Source: an uncultured Christensenella sp. (lineage in GTDB: Bacteria > Bacillota > Clostridia > Christensenellales > Borkfalkiaceae). From it: DNA of 64,000 bases. This document shows, piece by piece, positions 33,048-41,977 of this stretch. Location of the stretch: the NCBI GenBank assembly GCA_910577375.1, contig CAJTLT010000001.1, positions 302,952-366,951 on the forward strand, written 5' to 3'. Each line of letters starts with the position of its first letter. The stretch's first letter is position 1. The translations under genes were made by a program, and so were the position numbers. The notes under the pieces were generated by a model, which did not search any database, was not told where the DNA came from, and saw only the letters and a list, made by a program, of their open reading frames with translations.

Positions 33048-35456
33048 ATGGCTTACACCGATTTTAACAAAATTGAAAAAAAATGGATAAAATTCTGGGA
33101 TGATAATAAAACTTTCCACACCGATTTACATGATTTTTCAAAGCCTAAGTATTATATTTTGGATATGTTTCCTTATCCTTCTGGCGCAGGATTGCACGTA
33201 GGACATCCGGAAGGCTATACCGCAACCGACATTTTAGCCAGAATGAAAAGAATGCAGGGCTTCAACGTCTTACATCCAATCGGCTTTGACAGTTTCGGTT
33301 TACCTGCTGAACAATTTGCAATCAAAACCGGAAACAATCCCGACGGATTTACACAAAAAAACATAGCTACTTTTACAAAACAATTAAAAATGATTGGTCT
33401 TTCCTATGACTGGGACCAAACCGTTTCAACTTGCGACCCTTCTTATTATAAATGGACGCAATGGATTTTTAAGCAACTTTTAAAAGACGGTTTGGCTCGT
33501 TATGTGGAAACGCCTGTAAACTGGTGCGAAGAACTTGGAACGGTTCTTGCAAACGACGAAATTATCGACGGAAAAAGCGAGCGCGGCGGTTACCCTGTTG
33601 TCCGTAAAAATATGAAACAATGGGTAATTGATATTAACAAATACGCCGAACGGTTATTAGAAGGACTTGACGAGCTTGACTGGACTGAATCTTCCAAAAC
33701 CGCACAAAGAAACTGGATAGGAAAATCTGTCGGTGCAAGCGTTGATTTTCAAGTTGACGGCACGAATGAAAAATTTACGGTTTTTACCACCCGTTGCGAT
33801 ACCCTTTTCGGTGCAACCTATTGCGTTCTTGCCCCCGAACATAAACTCGTTGATAAAATTACCACCCCCGAACAAAAATCCGAAATTTCGGATTATAAGC
33901 AAGCTTGTGCGAGCAAATCCGAATTAGAACGTACAGAGCTCAACAAAGAAAAAACCGGAGCATTTACAGGAACATACGCAATAAATCCTGCGAACGGTAA
34001 AAAAATCCCTATTTATATCTCTGATTACGTTTTAACTTCTTACGGTACGGGCGCGATAATGGCAGTTCCCGCGCACGATACCAGAGACTGGGAATTTGCT
34101 AAAAAATTCGGTATAGATATTATCCCTGTTCTGGAAGGCGGCAACATAGAAAAAGAAGCCTACACTCAAGGCGGAAAACATATTAATTCGGATTTCTTAA
34201 ACGGTTTAAATAAGCAAGACGCCATAAACAGAATGCTGGATTGGCTTGAAGAAAAGAAAATCGGCAAAAAAACTGTAACTTATAAATTGCGCGAATGGAT
34301 TTTTGCCCGCCAAAGATATTGGGGCGAGCCTTTACCCGTTATTCATCTTGAAAACGGAGAAGTACTTATTCTTGACGACAAAGATTTACCTCTTGTTCTG
34401 CCCGAAATGAAAGATTATAAGGCTCACGGCGGTAATGCTCCTCTTGAAAATGCTACAGATTGGGTCAACGTAAATATAAACGGAGTTAAAGGCAAAAGGG
34501 AAACTACCACAATGCCCGGTTCTGCCGGTTCAAGCTGGTACTTTTTAAGGTATTGCGACCCGCATAACGACAAAAAATTTGCCGATTATGAACTTTTAAA
34601 ATACTGGATGCCTGTTGATTTTTATATGGGCGGCAAAGAACACCTTGTCGGGCATTTGCTTTACTCCCGCTTTTGGAACAACTTTTTATTTGATAAAGGT
34701 CTTGTTCCTTATAAAGAGCCGTTTAAAAAGCTTTATCATCAGGGCCTTATTCTTGGCGAAGACGGCAACAAAATGTCAAAGAGCCTCGGTAACGTAATAA
34801 ATCCAGACGATATTATTAAAAACTTCGGCGCCGACGTTTTAAGAATGTACGAAATGTTTATGGGCCCCGTTGCGGATAACAAACCTTGGTCAACGGCAAA
34901 TATCGAGGGAGTTAAAAAATTCATAGATAGAGTTTACAGAATTTATTGCGAACTTGATGTAATTACCACAACAGCAAACCATAATCTTGATAAAATTTAT
35001 AATCAGACCGTTAAAAAAGTTACGGAAGATTATGAGGCAATGAAAATAAATACGGCGATATCGCAAATGATGATTTTCGTCAATGCAATTTATAAAGAGA
35101 TTTCAGACGGAAATAAATTCCCCAAAGAATATGCCGAAGGTCTAATAAAACTGCTGAACCCTATAATCCCTTTCATTACCGAAGAAATATGGAATACGGT
35201 TTTAGGGCACAAAGATACTATTGCCTATGAAAAATGGCCTGTTTTTGATGCGGCAAAATGCGGCGAAGAAGAAATCGAATACGCAGTACAGATAAACAGT
35301 AAAATAAAAACAAAAATTACTGTCACAGCAGATATGCCCGCAGAAGAAATTGAAAAACTTGTTATAAACCATACAGATATAAAACCGCTTATTGACGGGA
35401 AACAAATTAAAAAATTTATTTTCGTTCCAAAGCGTTTAATTAACATAATAGTTTAA
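33048..35456 (+). CDS. leuS: Leucyl-tRNA synthetase
   Basis: 802 residues. The class I signature HIGH is HVGH (50-53) in GAGLHVGHPEGYTATD; the CP1 editing domain is in the middle (TTRCDTLFGATY, GTGAIMAVPAHDTRD) and KMSKS is at 575-579. It charges tRNA-Leu and edits mischarged norvaline and isoleucine. It is one of few + strand genes right of 16.6 kb, divergent from thrS. Starts at ATG with AAGGA at loose spacing. A bidirectional terminator follows. Confidence 0.97.
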   Translation: MAYTDFNKIEKKWIKFWDDNKTFHTDLHDFSKPKYYILDMFPYPSGAGLHVGHPEGYTATDILARMKRMQGFNVLHPIGFDSFGLPAEQFAIKTGNNPDGFTQKNIATFTKQLKMIGLSYDWDQTVSTCDPSYYKWTQWIFKQLLKDGLARYVETPVNWCEELGTVLANDEIIDGKSERGGYPVVRKNMKQWVIDINKYAERLLEGLDELDWTESSKTAQRNWIGKSVGASVDFQVDGTNEKFTVFTTRCDTLFGATYCVLAPEHKLVDKITTPEQKSEISDYKQACASKSELERTELNKEKTGAFTGTYAINPANGKKIPIYISDYVLTSYGTGAIMAVPAHDTRDWEFAKKFGIDIIPVLEGGNIEKEAYTQGGKHINSDFLNGLNKQDAINRMLDWLEEKKIGKKTVTYKLREWIFARQRYWGEPLPVIHLENGEVLILDDKDLPLVLPEMKDYKAHGGNAPLENATDWVNVNINGVKGKRETTTMPGSAGSSWYFLRYCDPHNDKKFADYELLKYWMPVDFYMGGKEHLVGHLLYSRFWNNFLFDKGLVPYKEPFKKLYHQGLILGEDGNKMSKSLGNVINPDDIIKNFGADVLRMYEMFMGPVADNKPWSTANIEGVKKFIDRVYRIYCELDVITTTANHNLDKIYNQTVKKVTEDYEAMKINTAISQMMIFVNAIYKEISDGNKFPKEYAEGLIKLLNPIIPFITEEIWNTVLGHKDTIAYEKWPVFDAAKCGEEEIEYAVQINSKIKTKITVTADMPAEEIEKLVINHTDIKPLIDGKQIKKFIFVPKRLINIIV

Positions 35457-35491
35457 AAAAATTCCCGCCGAAACATCGGCGGGAATTTTTT
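35457..35491. terminator. Bidirectional terminator after leuS
   Basis: 11-bp GC-rich stem ATTCCCGCCGA/TCGGCGGGAAT with a 4-base loop and A/T runs on both sides, shared with the converging membrane-protein gene. Confidence 0.92.
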
Positions 35492-35498
35492 TACTTGC

Positions 35499-35774
35499 TT
35501 ACTTATTTTCTTTGTCACACTCTGATTGTTGTTGAAATTGATTTTGCTCTGTAGATTTATTCCCAATAATAACATCTGTTAAAATTGAAATATAATATAT
35601 AACTAAAGATAAAAAAGTTCCAATTCCTTGTACCAATAAACATCTAAAAACTACAACTATATTTAATGGCGCGTGTGACATCAAAGTATAAAATACTATA
35701 TATAAAAATATAATTACTGCAATTACTACGTTTACAAGAATAAGTTTAGCCTTTTTTGTTAATTTCTTTTTCAT
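35499..35774 (-). CDS. Small two-helix membrane protein, function unknown
   Basis: 91 residues. A basic start (MKKKLTKKAK) leads into helix 1 (about 11-33, LILVNVVIAVIIFLYIVFY) and helix 2 (about 38-66); the tail is polar and Gln/Glu-rich (NQFQQQSECDKENK). GGAGGG lies 5 bases before the ATG, a strong site. Not recognised. It is divergent from a membrane-anchored HTH regulator, 193 bp away, which may control it. Confidence 0.7.
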   Translation of the reverse strand: MKKKLTKKAKLILVNVVIAVIIFLYIVFYTLMSHAPLNIVVVFRCLLVQGIGTFLSLVIYYISILTDVIIGNKSTEQNQFQQQSECDKENK

Positions 35775-35921
35775 TTTTCCCTCCTTGAAAAATTAATTAT
35801 TTATACCTAAAATTTAACATTTCTTGTTTTTTATGTCAATATCTGCCTTGTCCCATTTTTGTCCCGAAAATATTTTCTATAATTAATCTAAGATAATTTT
35901 TTGAAAACCATGTCAAGCATA

Positions 35922-35950
35922 TTGAATTTTTTATTGATATTCTATATAAT
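35922..35950 (+). promoter_or_regulatory. Promoter of the membrane-anchored HTH gene
   Basis: TTGAAT (35922-35927), 17-bp spacer, TATAAT (35945-35950). The start codon at 35968 leaves a leader of about 11 bases. Confidence 0.65.
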
Positions 35951-35967
35951 TGATTTAAGGGTTTTTT

Positions 35968-36321
35968 ATGAATAGAATTGACGGAAGATATTTAAGAGAT
36001 TTAAGAAAGGAGCACGGATATTCAATACGCGCGTTTGCCGACAAAATTTATTCGTCAAAATCTACCGTGCAACGCTGGGAGCAATCTTTTTTACCGGAAG
36101 ACGAATGTATCCTTGAAAAAGTTGCCGCAATTTTTAAATTAACTACAGACGATTTTCGCCGTCAATCTCTAAAAAAATATGGAAATAAAAATACAATTAA
36201 CGATAACGAATATACACCAGAGCAACTTAATATTATGAAATACGGAATAAAATATTTATTAATTACTCTTATGGCTATGTCCGGAATGTTAATTGCAATT
36301 TTTGCTTTTATATTTATTTAA
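35968..36321 (+). CDS. XRE-family HTH protein with C-terminal membrane helix
   Basis: 117 residues. Residues 6-60 are a Cro/C1-type helix-turn-helix (LRDLRKEHGYSIRAFADKI, SSKSTVQRWE). A polar linker (KYGNKNTINDNEYTPEQ) leads to a hydrophobic helix at 95-117 (YLLITLMAMSGMLIAIFAFI) at the very end. It should bind DNA while tethered to the membrane. The target is unknown; the divergent 91-residue membrane protein is the obvious candidate. The ribosome binding site is weak (AAGGG). Confidence 0.82.
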   Translation: MNRIDGRYLRDLRKEHGYSIRAFADKIYSSKSTVQRWEQSFLPEDECILEKVAAIFKLTTDDFRRQSLKKYGNKNTINDNEYTPEQLNIMKYGIKYLLITLMAMSGMLIAIFAFIFI

Positions 36322-36334
36322 ATAATTTAATAAT

Positions 36335-36368
36335 AAAAAAACCGCACATTTGAAACGTGCGGTTTTTT
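36335..36368. terminator. Bidirectional terminator between HTH gene and acpP
   Basis: AAAAAACCGCAC and GTGCGGTTTTTT pair around a 9-base loop, with A and T runs as part of the stem ends. Confidence 0.88.
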
Positions 36369-36383
36369 AACGCAGATATTTAA

Positions 36384-36605
36384 TTAAAGCGACTGCAAAA
36401 GATTAACAACGTCGCCGACAGTTTTCAAAGTTGTAACCTTTTCTTCGGGAATAGTCTTGCCCGTATTTTCTTCAAGAGTATAGAGCAATTCGACCACATC
36501 CAAAGAGTCCGCCCCCAAGTCCTTTACTATTTCACTTTGTTCGGTAATTTTAGAAACGTCAACGTTCAACTGTTCGGCAAGTAATTTTGCTACTTCTTCA
36601 AACAT
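36384..36605 (-). CDS. acpP: Acyl carrier protein
   Basis: 73 residues, acidic. The phosphopantetheine attachment Ser is in GADSLDVVEL; helix III and LLQSL end match the family. It carries growing acyl chains in fatty acid synthesis. AAGGAGG precedes the ATG. It stands alone rather than in a fab operon, with its own promoter containing a 12-bp palindrome over the -10. Confidence 0.96.
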   Translation of the reverse strand: MFEEVAKLLAEQLNVDVSKITEQSEIVKDLGADSLDVVELLYTLEENTGKTIPEEKVTTLKTVGDVVNLLQSL

Positions 36606-36630
36606 CGTTATAATCCTCCTTAATAGTACT

Positions 36631-36665
36631 GTAAAATTTTACAATATTAATATCGGCTTTGTCAA
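36631..36665 (-). promoter_or_regulatory. acpP promoter with palindrome over the -10
   Basis: On the - strand: TTGACA (36660-36665), 18-bp spacer, TAAAAT (36636-36641). GTAAAATTTTAC (36631-36642) is a perfect 12-bp palindrome covering the -10; it could be an operator or simply A/T symmetry. Confidence 0.6.
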
Positions 36666-36666
36666 G

Positions 36667-38838
36667 CTAATTTGCTTTTTTATTAACTTGCTTTAAAGAC
36701 AAGCCTATTCTCATTTTCTTTTTATCCAACGCGATTACAACGGCTTTAACCTGTTGTCCTACTTTCAATACGTCTGAAGGGTGACGAATATAACTTTCTG
36801 TAATTTCAGATATATGCACAAGCCCGTCCTGATGCACTCCGATATCAACAAACGCGCCAAAGTCTATAACGTTTCTCACTGTACCGTCAACAACCATACC
36901 TACATATAAATCGTCAATGCCCATAATATCTTTTCTAAGCTGTCTTTGGGGCAGACTATCGCGGATATCACGCCCCGGCTTTACAAGCTCGGAAATAATG
37001 TCATTCATTGTGGCTTTATCAAGTTCACAATATTCCGCAGCTTTATCCTCGCCGTATTCTTTTACTTTTGCAGGAAGTTCTGCAAGCTTTCCTTCTCTTA
37101 CGTCTTTATCCGTATAACCGAAAAGAGCAAGCAGTTTTTCAGCTTTTTTATAGGATTCGGGATGAACGGCTGTATTATCCATTATATTTTTTGCATCCGG
37201 AATACGCAGAAATCCAGCACACTGCTCGTATGCTTTTGCACCAAGTTTTGAAACTTTTAAAAGCTGTGAGCGCGCTGTAAATTTACCGTTTTCTTCACGG
37301 TATGCCACAATATTTTTAGCAATACCGGAATTTAAACCCGCAACATATTTCAAAAGAGAAACACTTGCCGTATTTAAATCAACGCCGACGTTATTAACGC
37401 AATCTTCTAAAACTCCGCCTAAAACACTGTCCAAACGTTTTTTATCCATATCGTGCTGATATTGTCCTACGCCGATTGATTTAGGGTCGATTTTAATAAG
37501 TTCGGCAAGAGGGTCTTGCAATCTTCTCGCAATTGAAATCGCAGAACGCCTTGTCAAATCAAGGTCGGGGAATTCTTCAACCGCAAGAGGACTTGCAGAA
37601 TAAACACTCGCACCCGCTTCGCTTACAACAGCATAACTTACATTCCCGTCCACTTCTTTTAAAAGTTCGGCAACAAAAATTTCCGTCTCCTTACTTGCCG
37701 TGCCGTTTCCTATAGAAATTATATCTACGCTGTGCTTCTTAATAAGATTTTTGATAATACTTTTTGCGTCTTCGATTTGTGCGGGTTTATGTACTTCAGG
37801 TATAGGATATACTACGCCCGTATCCAAAACTTTTCCGGTTTCGTCAACTACAGCCAATTTGCAACCCGTACGGTAGGCGGGGTCAAGCCCCAAAGTCACT
37901 TTTCCTTTAACAGGGGGTTGTAAAAGAAGCGGGCGCAAATTTACCTCAAACATTTTTATCGCTTGTTCGCTCGCTTTATCCGTTAAAATTGCGCGGACTT
38001 CACGCTCAATCGAAGGCTGAATAAGTCTATCATAGCCATCGTCAGCCGCCTCTTCAACTAATTTTACACAATCAGCATTGCCGTCTGCTTTAACATATTT
38101 GGCATTGCAAACTCTCTTTGCTATATCGGGATTAAAATATACTTTAACTTTTAAGCAATCTTCTTTTTCGCCGCGGTTAATAGCAAGAATTCTGTGATTT
38201 TTTATTTCGGGAACGAGTTCGGAATAATCCGCATACATTGCATAAGTACCCTTTTCATCGTCCTTGACCATTTTAACCTGCATTTCGCCATGATTCTCAA
38301 GAAGCGTACGAAGTTTCTTTCTGAGTTCGGCATTATCGGAAACTATTTCGGCAATTATATCTTTTGCTCCCGTTATTGCCGTTTCAACGCTATCCACGCC
38401 TTTTTCTTCATTTATGTAGCTTTCTGCTTCTTTATAAGGATTGCCTTCTTGCGCTAAAATAAATTCTGCAAGCGGCTGCAAACCCTTTTCAATTGCAACG
38501 GAAGCACGGGTCTTTTTCTTCTGCTTATAAGGGCGGTAAATATCCTCAACCTCTGTCATTGTCTGCGCAGCGTCAATAGCCGTCTGAATTTCTTCGGTCA
38601 TTTTATTTTGTTCTGTAATAGCCGAAGCAACTTCATTTTTGCGCTTTTCGAGATTTTTCAGATATTCGTATCTGTCGTTAAGTTCGCGCAAAATCTGGTC
38701 GTCGATAGCTCCCGTCATTTCTTTGCGGTAACGTGCAATGAAAGGAATGGTGTTTCCTTCGTCCAGAAGCTGTAAAATGTTTTTGACATGGTCGGGACGA
38801 AGATTAAACTCCTCTGTCAACTGTTGTGAAATTTCCAT
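36667..38838 (-). CDS. tex: Tex-family RNA-binding protein
   Basis: 723 residues. Tex N-terminal helical region (IPFIARYRKEMTGAIDDQIL), a YqgF/RNase H-like core (LGLDPAYRTGCKLAVVDETG), helix-hairpin-helix repeats (VNTVGVDLN-type: NVGVDLNTASVSLLKYVAGL) and a C-terminal S1 domain (GMVVDGTVRNVIDFGAFVDIG). Cytosolic; in other bacteria linked to transcription and RNA metabolism. It follows the alkD gene with a 1-base gap (TAG-T-ATG), so it is translated from the same message. Confidence 0.95.
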   Translation of the reverse strand: MEISQQLTEEFNLRPDHVKNILQLLDEGNTIPFIARYRKEMTGAIDDQILRELNDRYEYLKNLEKRKNEVASAITEQNKMTEEIQTAIDAAQTMTEVEDIYRPYKQKKKTRASVAIEKGLQPLAEFILAQEGNPYKEAESYINEEKGVDSVETAITGAKDIIAEIVSDNAELRKKLRTLLENHGEMQVKMVKDDEKGTYAMYADYSELVPEIKNHRILAINRGEKEDCLKVKVYFNPDIAKRVCNAKYVKADGNADCVKLVEEAADDGYDRLIQPSIEREVRAILTDKASEQAIKMFEVNLRPLLLQPPVKGKVTLGLDPAYRTGCKLAVVDETGKVLDTGVVYPIPEVHKPAQIEDAKSIIKNLIKKHSVDIISIGNGTASKETEIFVAELLKEVDGNVSYAVVSEAGASVYSASPLAVEEFPDLDLTRRSAISIARRLQDPLAELIKIDPKSIGVGQYQHDMDKKRLDSVLGGVLEDCVNNVGVDLNTASVSLLKYVAGLNSGIAKNIVAYREENGKFTARSQLLKVSKLGAKAYEQCAGFLRIPDAKNIMDNTAVHPESYKKAEKLLALFGYTDKDVREGKLAELPAKVKEYGEDKAAEYCELDKATMNDIISELVKPGRDIRDSLPQRQLRKDIMGIDDLYVGMVVDGTVRNVIDFGAFVDIGVHQDGLVHISEITESYIRHPSDVLKVGQQVKAVVIALDKKKMRIGLSLKQVNKKAN

Positions 38839-38839
38839 A

Positions 38840-39526
38840 CTATCTTTTTAAACCTTTTAAAAATATTTTTTGTTCGTTTGAAAGGCGAAAACTTTCGCAC
38901 GCCTTTTGTATTGCCTTGTTATGTGTCTTTTTATCTAAAAAATCTCCACTTAAATTCGCTTTCAAAAACTTAATAGCCTCATCATAAAATTTTACCGTTA
39001 TTTCGGCAATCAGCCAAGCCGCCGCCATATGAACATAATAATACTTTTGAGTATCGACTTCCTGCACGGTATCCATTATGGTTCCGAGATATTTTTCTTC
39101 TACATAATAATGCAACAGCGTAGTAAGCGCAAATCTTTGGTAAAACTCTTTATCCTCGCTCAGATATGTAAAGATAAACGGCAAAAAGTCCTCTTTATGC
39201 TTTGATATACATTTTGGAGTAAAACAATCGCAAGTCGCCCAATTATCTATCAGTAAAACACATCTATCTATGTAATCAATAAAATCTTCGTATTTAAGAA
39301 GAGAAACAGCGGTCAGTTTTACAAAAGTTACCTCATAATAATCGTCCGGATAAGTTAAAAGAGTTTCAATTTCTGATTTATATTTTTTTGCAAGCTTTCT
39401 TAAATTCGGAATACGCACGCCTAAAACGTTTATATTATCATTTTTCAATAGCCTTTTGTGAAAATCTCTGTAAGTTTCATCTGAAAGGCTTTTAAGCTCG
39501 TCCAAAAACTCTTGATAAGATATCAT
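38840..39526 (-). CDS. DNA alkylation repair protein (AlkD-like)
   Basis: 228 residues made of HEAT-like repeats, as in AlkD/AlkC glycosylases that remove bulky or positively charged alkylated bases. Marker blocks: VLGVRIPNLRKLAKK near residue 35, LIDNWATCDCFTP (the Trp-Asp region of the active groove, 92-104) and HMAAAWLIAE. AGAGGAATGGT precedes the ATG. It overlaps the end of the upstream glycosylase gene by 35 bases, so two base-excision genes are coupled. Confidence 0.88.
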   Translation of the reverse strand: MISYQEFLDELKSLSDETYRDFHKRLLKNDNINVLGVRIPNLRKLAKKYKSEIETLLTYPDDYYEVTFVKLTAVSLLKYEDFIDYIDRCVLLIDNWATCDCFTPKCISKHKEDFLPFIFTYLSEDKEFYQRFALTTLLHYYVEEKYLGTIMDTVQEVDTQKYYYVHMAAAWLIAEITVKFYDEAIKFLKANLSGDFLDKKTHNKAIQKACESFRLSNEQKIFLKGLKR

Positions 39527-39977
39527 ACCATTCCTCTTTTGAAAAGCGCGTATTTGCCGGACTTGTTGACGGAAGTTTTATGTATGGCGTTGAAATATCT
39601 CCGAAATTTTTTAAAAATATTTCATACGCCTTTCCGCCGTTGACTATTATAAGACAAATTTGCGAGTTTTGCAATATCTTTTTAATATCGGCAACCTTAA
39701 AATTTTTTATGGTGCTGTCCTGGCTGCCGACGATTTCGCATTCCGTAACAATATCCCAAAGCGCAATATTGCGTCTTAACAAAAATTCTTTTTTGCCTTC
39801 CAACGTTTCGGGTATTTCTTCGCTGAAAAAAGAACAAATTGTTTTCCAAAAGCGGTTTTGCTTATTACCGTAATAAAAATCCACAGCGCGGCTTTTTACG
39901 GAAGGAAAACTTCCCAGAATCAAAACTTTACTTTCTTTATCGTAAACTGGTTCAAAACCATGTTTTATAATTTCCAT
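39492..39977 (-). CDS. Uracil-DNA glycosylase superfamily, family 6 (hypoxanthine-DNA glycosylase)
   Basis: 161 residues from the ATG at 39977, which starts 1 base after the stop of the protease gene (TAA-A-ATG); the TTG at 40007 lies inside that gene. Motif A is LGSFPSVKSRAVDFYYG followed by NRFW; motif B is LPSTSPANT. These are the marks of the family 6 glycosylases (DNA-deoxyinosine glycosylase), which excise hypoxanthine formed by adenine deamination. It should start base-excision repair. It is followed, overlapping, by an AlkD-type glycosylase. Confidence 0.88.
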   Translation of the reverse strand: MEIIKHGFEPVYDKESKVLILGSFPSVKSRAVDFYYGNKQNRFWKTICSFFSEEIPETLEGKKEFLLRRNIALWDIVTECEIVGSQDSTIKNFKVADIKKILQNSQICLIIVNGGKAYEIFLKNFGDISTPYIKLPSTSPANTRFSKEEWYDILSRVFGRA

Positions 39978-39978
39978 T

Positions 39979-41211
39979 TTAAAGAGGCTTGTCCACTGCG
40001 CCAACAAGCGCGGACGCTTTGTTTTTATCGTTAAAATTCAACTCAACCGCGTCTAAAACGTCATTCAAAGTTACAGAGCTGATTTTATTTACACGCTCTT
40101 CAAAATTATAAACCTTGTCGTTATAAAGCATTTCCTTGCCGAAAAGAAGCATTTGGGAATTCGTGCTCTCCTGCGAAAAAATCGAAGAAGAAATAAGCTG
40201 TTCCTTTCCCCTTATAAACTCCTCGTTGGAAATATTTTTACTTTTGATATCTTTTATACACTTATAAATTGCTTCTGCGGATTGCTCGTATTTGTGAGAA
40301 TTTACGCCGGCGTAAATAGCAAGGGAACCTATTTCCGCATAGGTGGAAACAAATGAATAAACGGTATACGCAAGTCCCAAATCCTCCCTTACCGTTTGGA
40401 AAAGACGGGAAGACATTCCGCCGCCGAATATCGTATTCATAATCTGCGTGGCATCGTAAAACTTATCGTATCTTTTAACCGAAGGAAAAGCCATGCCGAT
40501 ATGCACCTGCTCGATATCCTTATGTCTGAAAAGTGATTTACCTTGCAATTCGATTTTTATTTCGTCGCGCTTACAGCAACGGCTTTCCATTTGCGAAAAA
40601 TACTTTTCCGCAAGGTCTTCTGCAAGCTTTATATCGATATTTCCCGCCATAGATATTACGATATTGTCGGGAATATAGTGTTTGCACATATAAGCTGAAA
40701 TATCGGTTTTTGTAAAAGCCTCAACATTTTCAGCGGGTCCTAAAATATTTCTGCCGTATCCTTTTGTACCGTAAAAAGCACGTGATAAAATATCAAGGCA
40801 CAAATCGTCGGGAGTGTCTTCGGTCATATTGATTTCTTCTATAACTACACCCTTTTCCTTCTTCATTTCATCTTCGGGAAAGGTGCTTTCAAGAAATAAA
40901 TCCGCCAGAATATCAAACGCTTCCGCCGCGTGACCTGTAGTAGATTTCGCATAATAACAAGTCATATCTCGGCTTGTGAACGCGTTCATCTGACCGCCGA
41001 TTCTGTCCATATCGTCAGATATCTGAAAAGCCGTGCGTTTTTTCGTGCCTTTGAACATCATATGTTCAATAAAGTGCGAAATTCCGTCCTCTTTGTCGTT
41101 TTCCGCCGACGAACCTGTATGCACAAGAATACCCATTGTCACCGACATAAGCGATGACATCTGATTTACAATAAGCCTTATTCCGTTATGCAACTTTTTG
41201 TAATATACCAT
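39979..41211 (-). CDS. M16-family zinc protease (MlpA/YmxG type)
   Basis: 410 residues from the ATG at 41211, with AGGAG 4 bases upstream. The inverted zinc motif HxxEH is HFIEH (His46, Glu49, His50) with the distal Glu in VIEEINM near residue 125. The second half is the non-catalytic M16 domain with SRLFQTVREDLGLAYTV. Cytosolic peptidases of this group lie next to ylxY in Bacillus, as here: the start overlaps the stop of the YlxY-like gene. A longer frame to 41301 would run into that gene and is rejected. Confidence 0.93.
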   Translation of the reverse strand: MVYYKKLHNGIRLIVNQMSSLMSVTMGILVHTGSSAENDKEDGISHFIEHMMFKGTKKRTAFQISDDMDRIGGQMNAFTSRDMTCYYAKSTTGHAAEAFDILADLFLESTFPEDEMKKEKGVVIEEINMTEDTPDDLCLDILSRAFYGTKGYGRNILGPAENVEAFTKTDISAYMCKHYIPDNIVISMAGNIDIKLAEDLAEKYFSQMESRCCKRDEIKIELQGKSLFRHKDIEQVHIGMAFPSVKRYDKFYDATQIMNTIFGGGMSSRLFQTVREDLGLAYTVYSFVSTYAEIGSLAIYAGVNSHKYEQSAEAIYKCIKDIKSKNISNEEFIRGKEQLISSSIFSQESTNSQMLLFGKEMLYNDKVYNFEERVNKISSVTLNDVLDAVELNFNDKNKASALVGAVDKPL

Positions 41212-41915
41212 CATTCTCCTAAACATTGAGAAACCGTTGCGGTTTTCAAACCGTTTTCTCTTATGTAATTTAATATTTTCGGCAGAGCCTGCACCGTCCA
41301 ATCCTTGGGATGCATTAAAATAAATTCCCCCGCAGTCAATTTTTTAGTCGCGCGCTGTACTACGGTATTAACGTCTTTATCGCGCCAGTCAATCGTATCC
41401 CTCGACCACATTATAACTTTCATGCCAAGCGAAGAACACGCAGAAAGCGTATTCTCATTATAAGCGCCTGAAGGCGGGGCAAAAAGCACAATTTTTTCAC
41501 CGCAAATCATTTCCAAAAGCTTTATACTGGGGCGGATTTCTTCCAGATTTGCATCCACTGTCATTTTAGAGTGGTCTTTATGAAAATATCCGTGGCTACC
41601 AAGTTCGTGTCCGCGCTTAAAAATTTCGCGCACACAATCCACATTATCATCCGCCCAGCTTCCGCCGATAAAAAATGTAGCTTTAGCATCATATTCTTCA
41701 AGAATATCAAGGATACCCAACACATTTTGCGTGCTTTCATATACGTTGAAAGTTAAAACAACTTCTCCACGGGTATCGTTTCCGCTTGAGAACAGATTAT
41801 CGTTTTCATAAATAACCGCCGCTGCGCTGCCGCTATAAAATCCGACAAGAGATACCCCAAGCACTACAACCATCAATGCGAGATTGGTAACAACCGTTAT
41901 AAATTTGCTTTTCAA
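41211..41915 (-). CDS. YlxY-type polysaccharide deacetylase-like protein
   Basis: 234 residues. An N-terminal hydrophobic segment (8-30, VVTNLALMVVVLGVSLVGFYS) anchors or exports it. The NodB domain follows, but motif 1, normally TFDDG, is TFNVYE, so the catalytic base Asp is Asn. The metal motif SHGYFHKDHSKM and APPSGAYN are kept, and DTIDW is near the end. Bacillus YlxY shows the same Asn in motif 1 and the same APPSG, and has the same M16 neighbour, so this is a family trait. Catalysis is doubtful. The start is TTG at 41915 with AGGGG upstream. Confidence 0.9.
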   Translation of the reverse strand: MKSKFITVVTNLALMVVVLGVSLVGFYSGSAAAVIYENDNLFSSGNDTRGEVVLTFNVYESTQNVLGILDILEEYDAKATFFIGGSWADDNVDCVREIFKRGHELGSHGYFHKDHSKMTVDANLEEIRPSIKLLEMICGEKIVLFAPPSGAYNENTLSACSSLGMKVIMWSRDTIDWRDKDVNTVVQRATKKLTAGEFILMHPKDWTVQALPKILNYIRENGLKTATVSQCLGE

Positions 41916-41943
41916 TTAGTTTACCCCTAAAACATAAATACTA

Positions 41944-41972
41944 TTTATATAATATTACGTTTAAGAGCCCAA
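41944..41972 (-). promoter_or_regulatory. Possible promoter of the ylxY-M16 operon
   Basis: On the - strand: TTGGGC (41967-41972), 17-bp spacer, TATAAA (41944-41949). The -35 is weak. Confidence 0.4.
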
Positions 41973-41977
41973 CTTGC

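Noticed and set aside
41212..41301. Upstream extension of the M16 protease
   Set aside because: It would run 90 bases into the YlxY-type gene; AGGAG points to the ATG at 41211.
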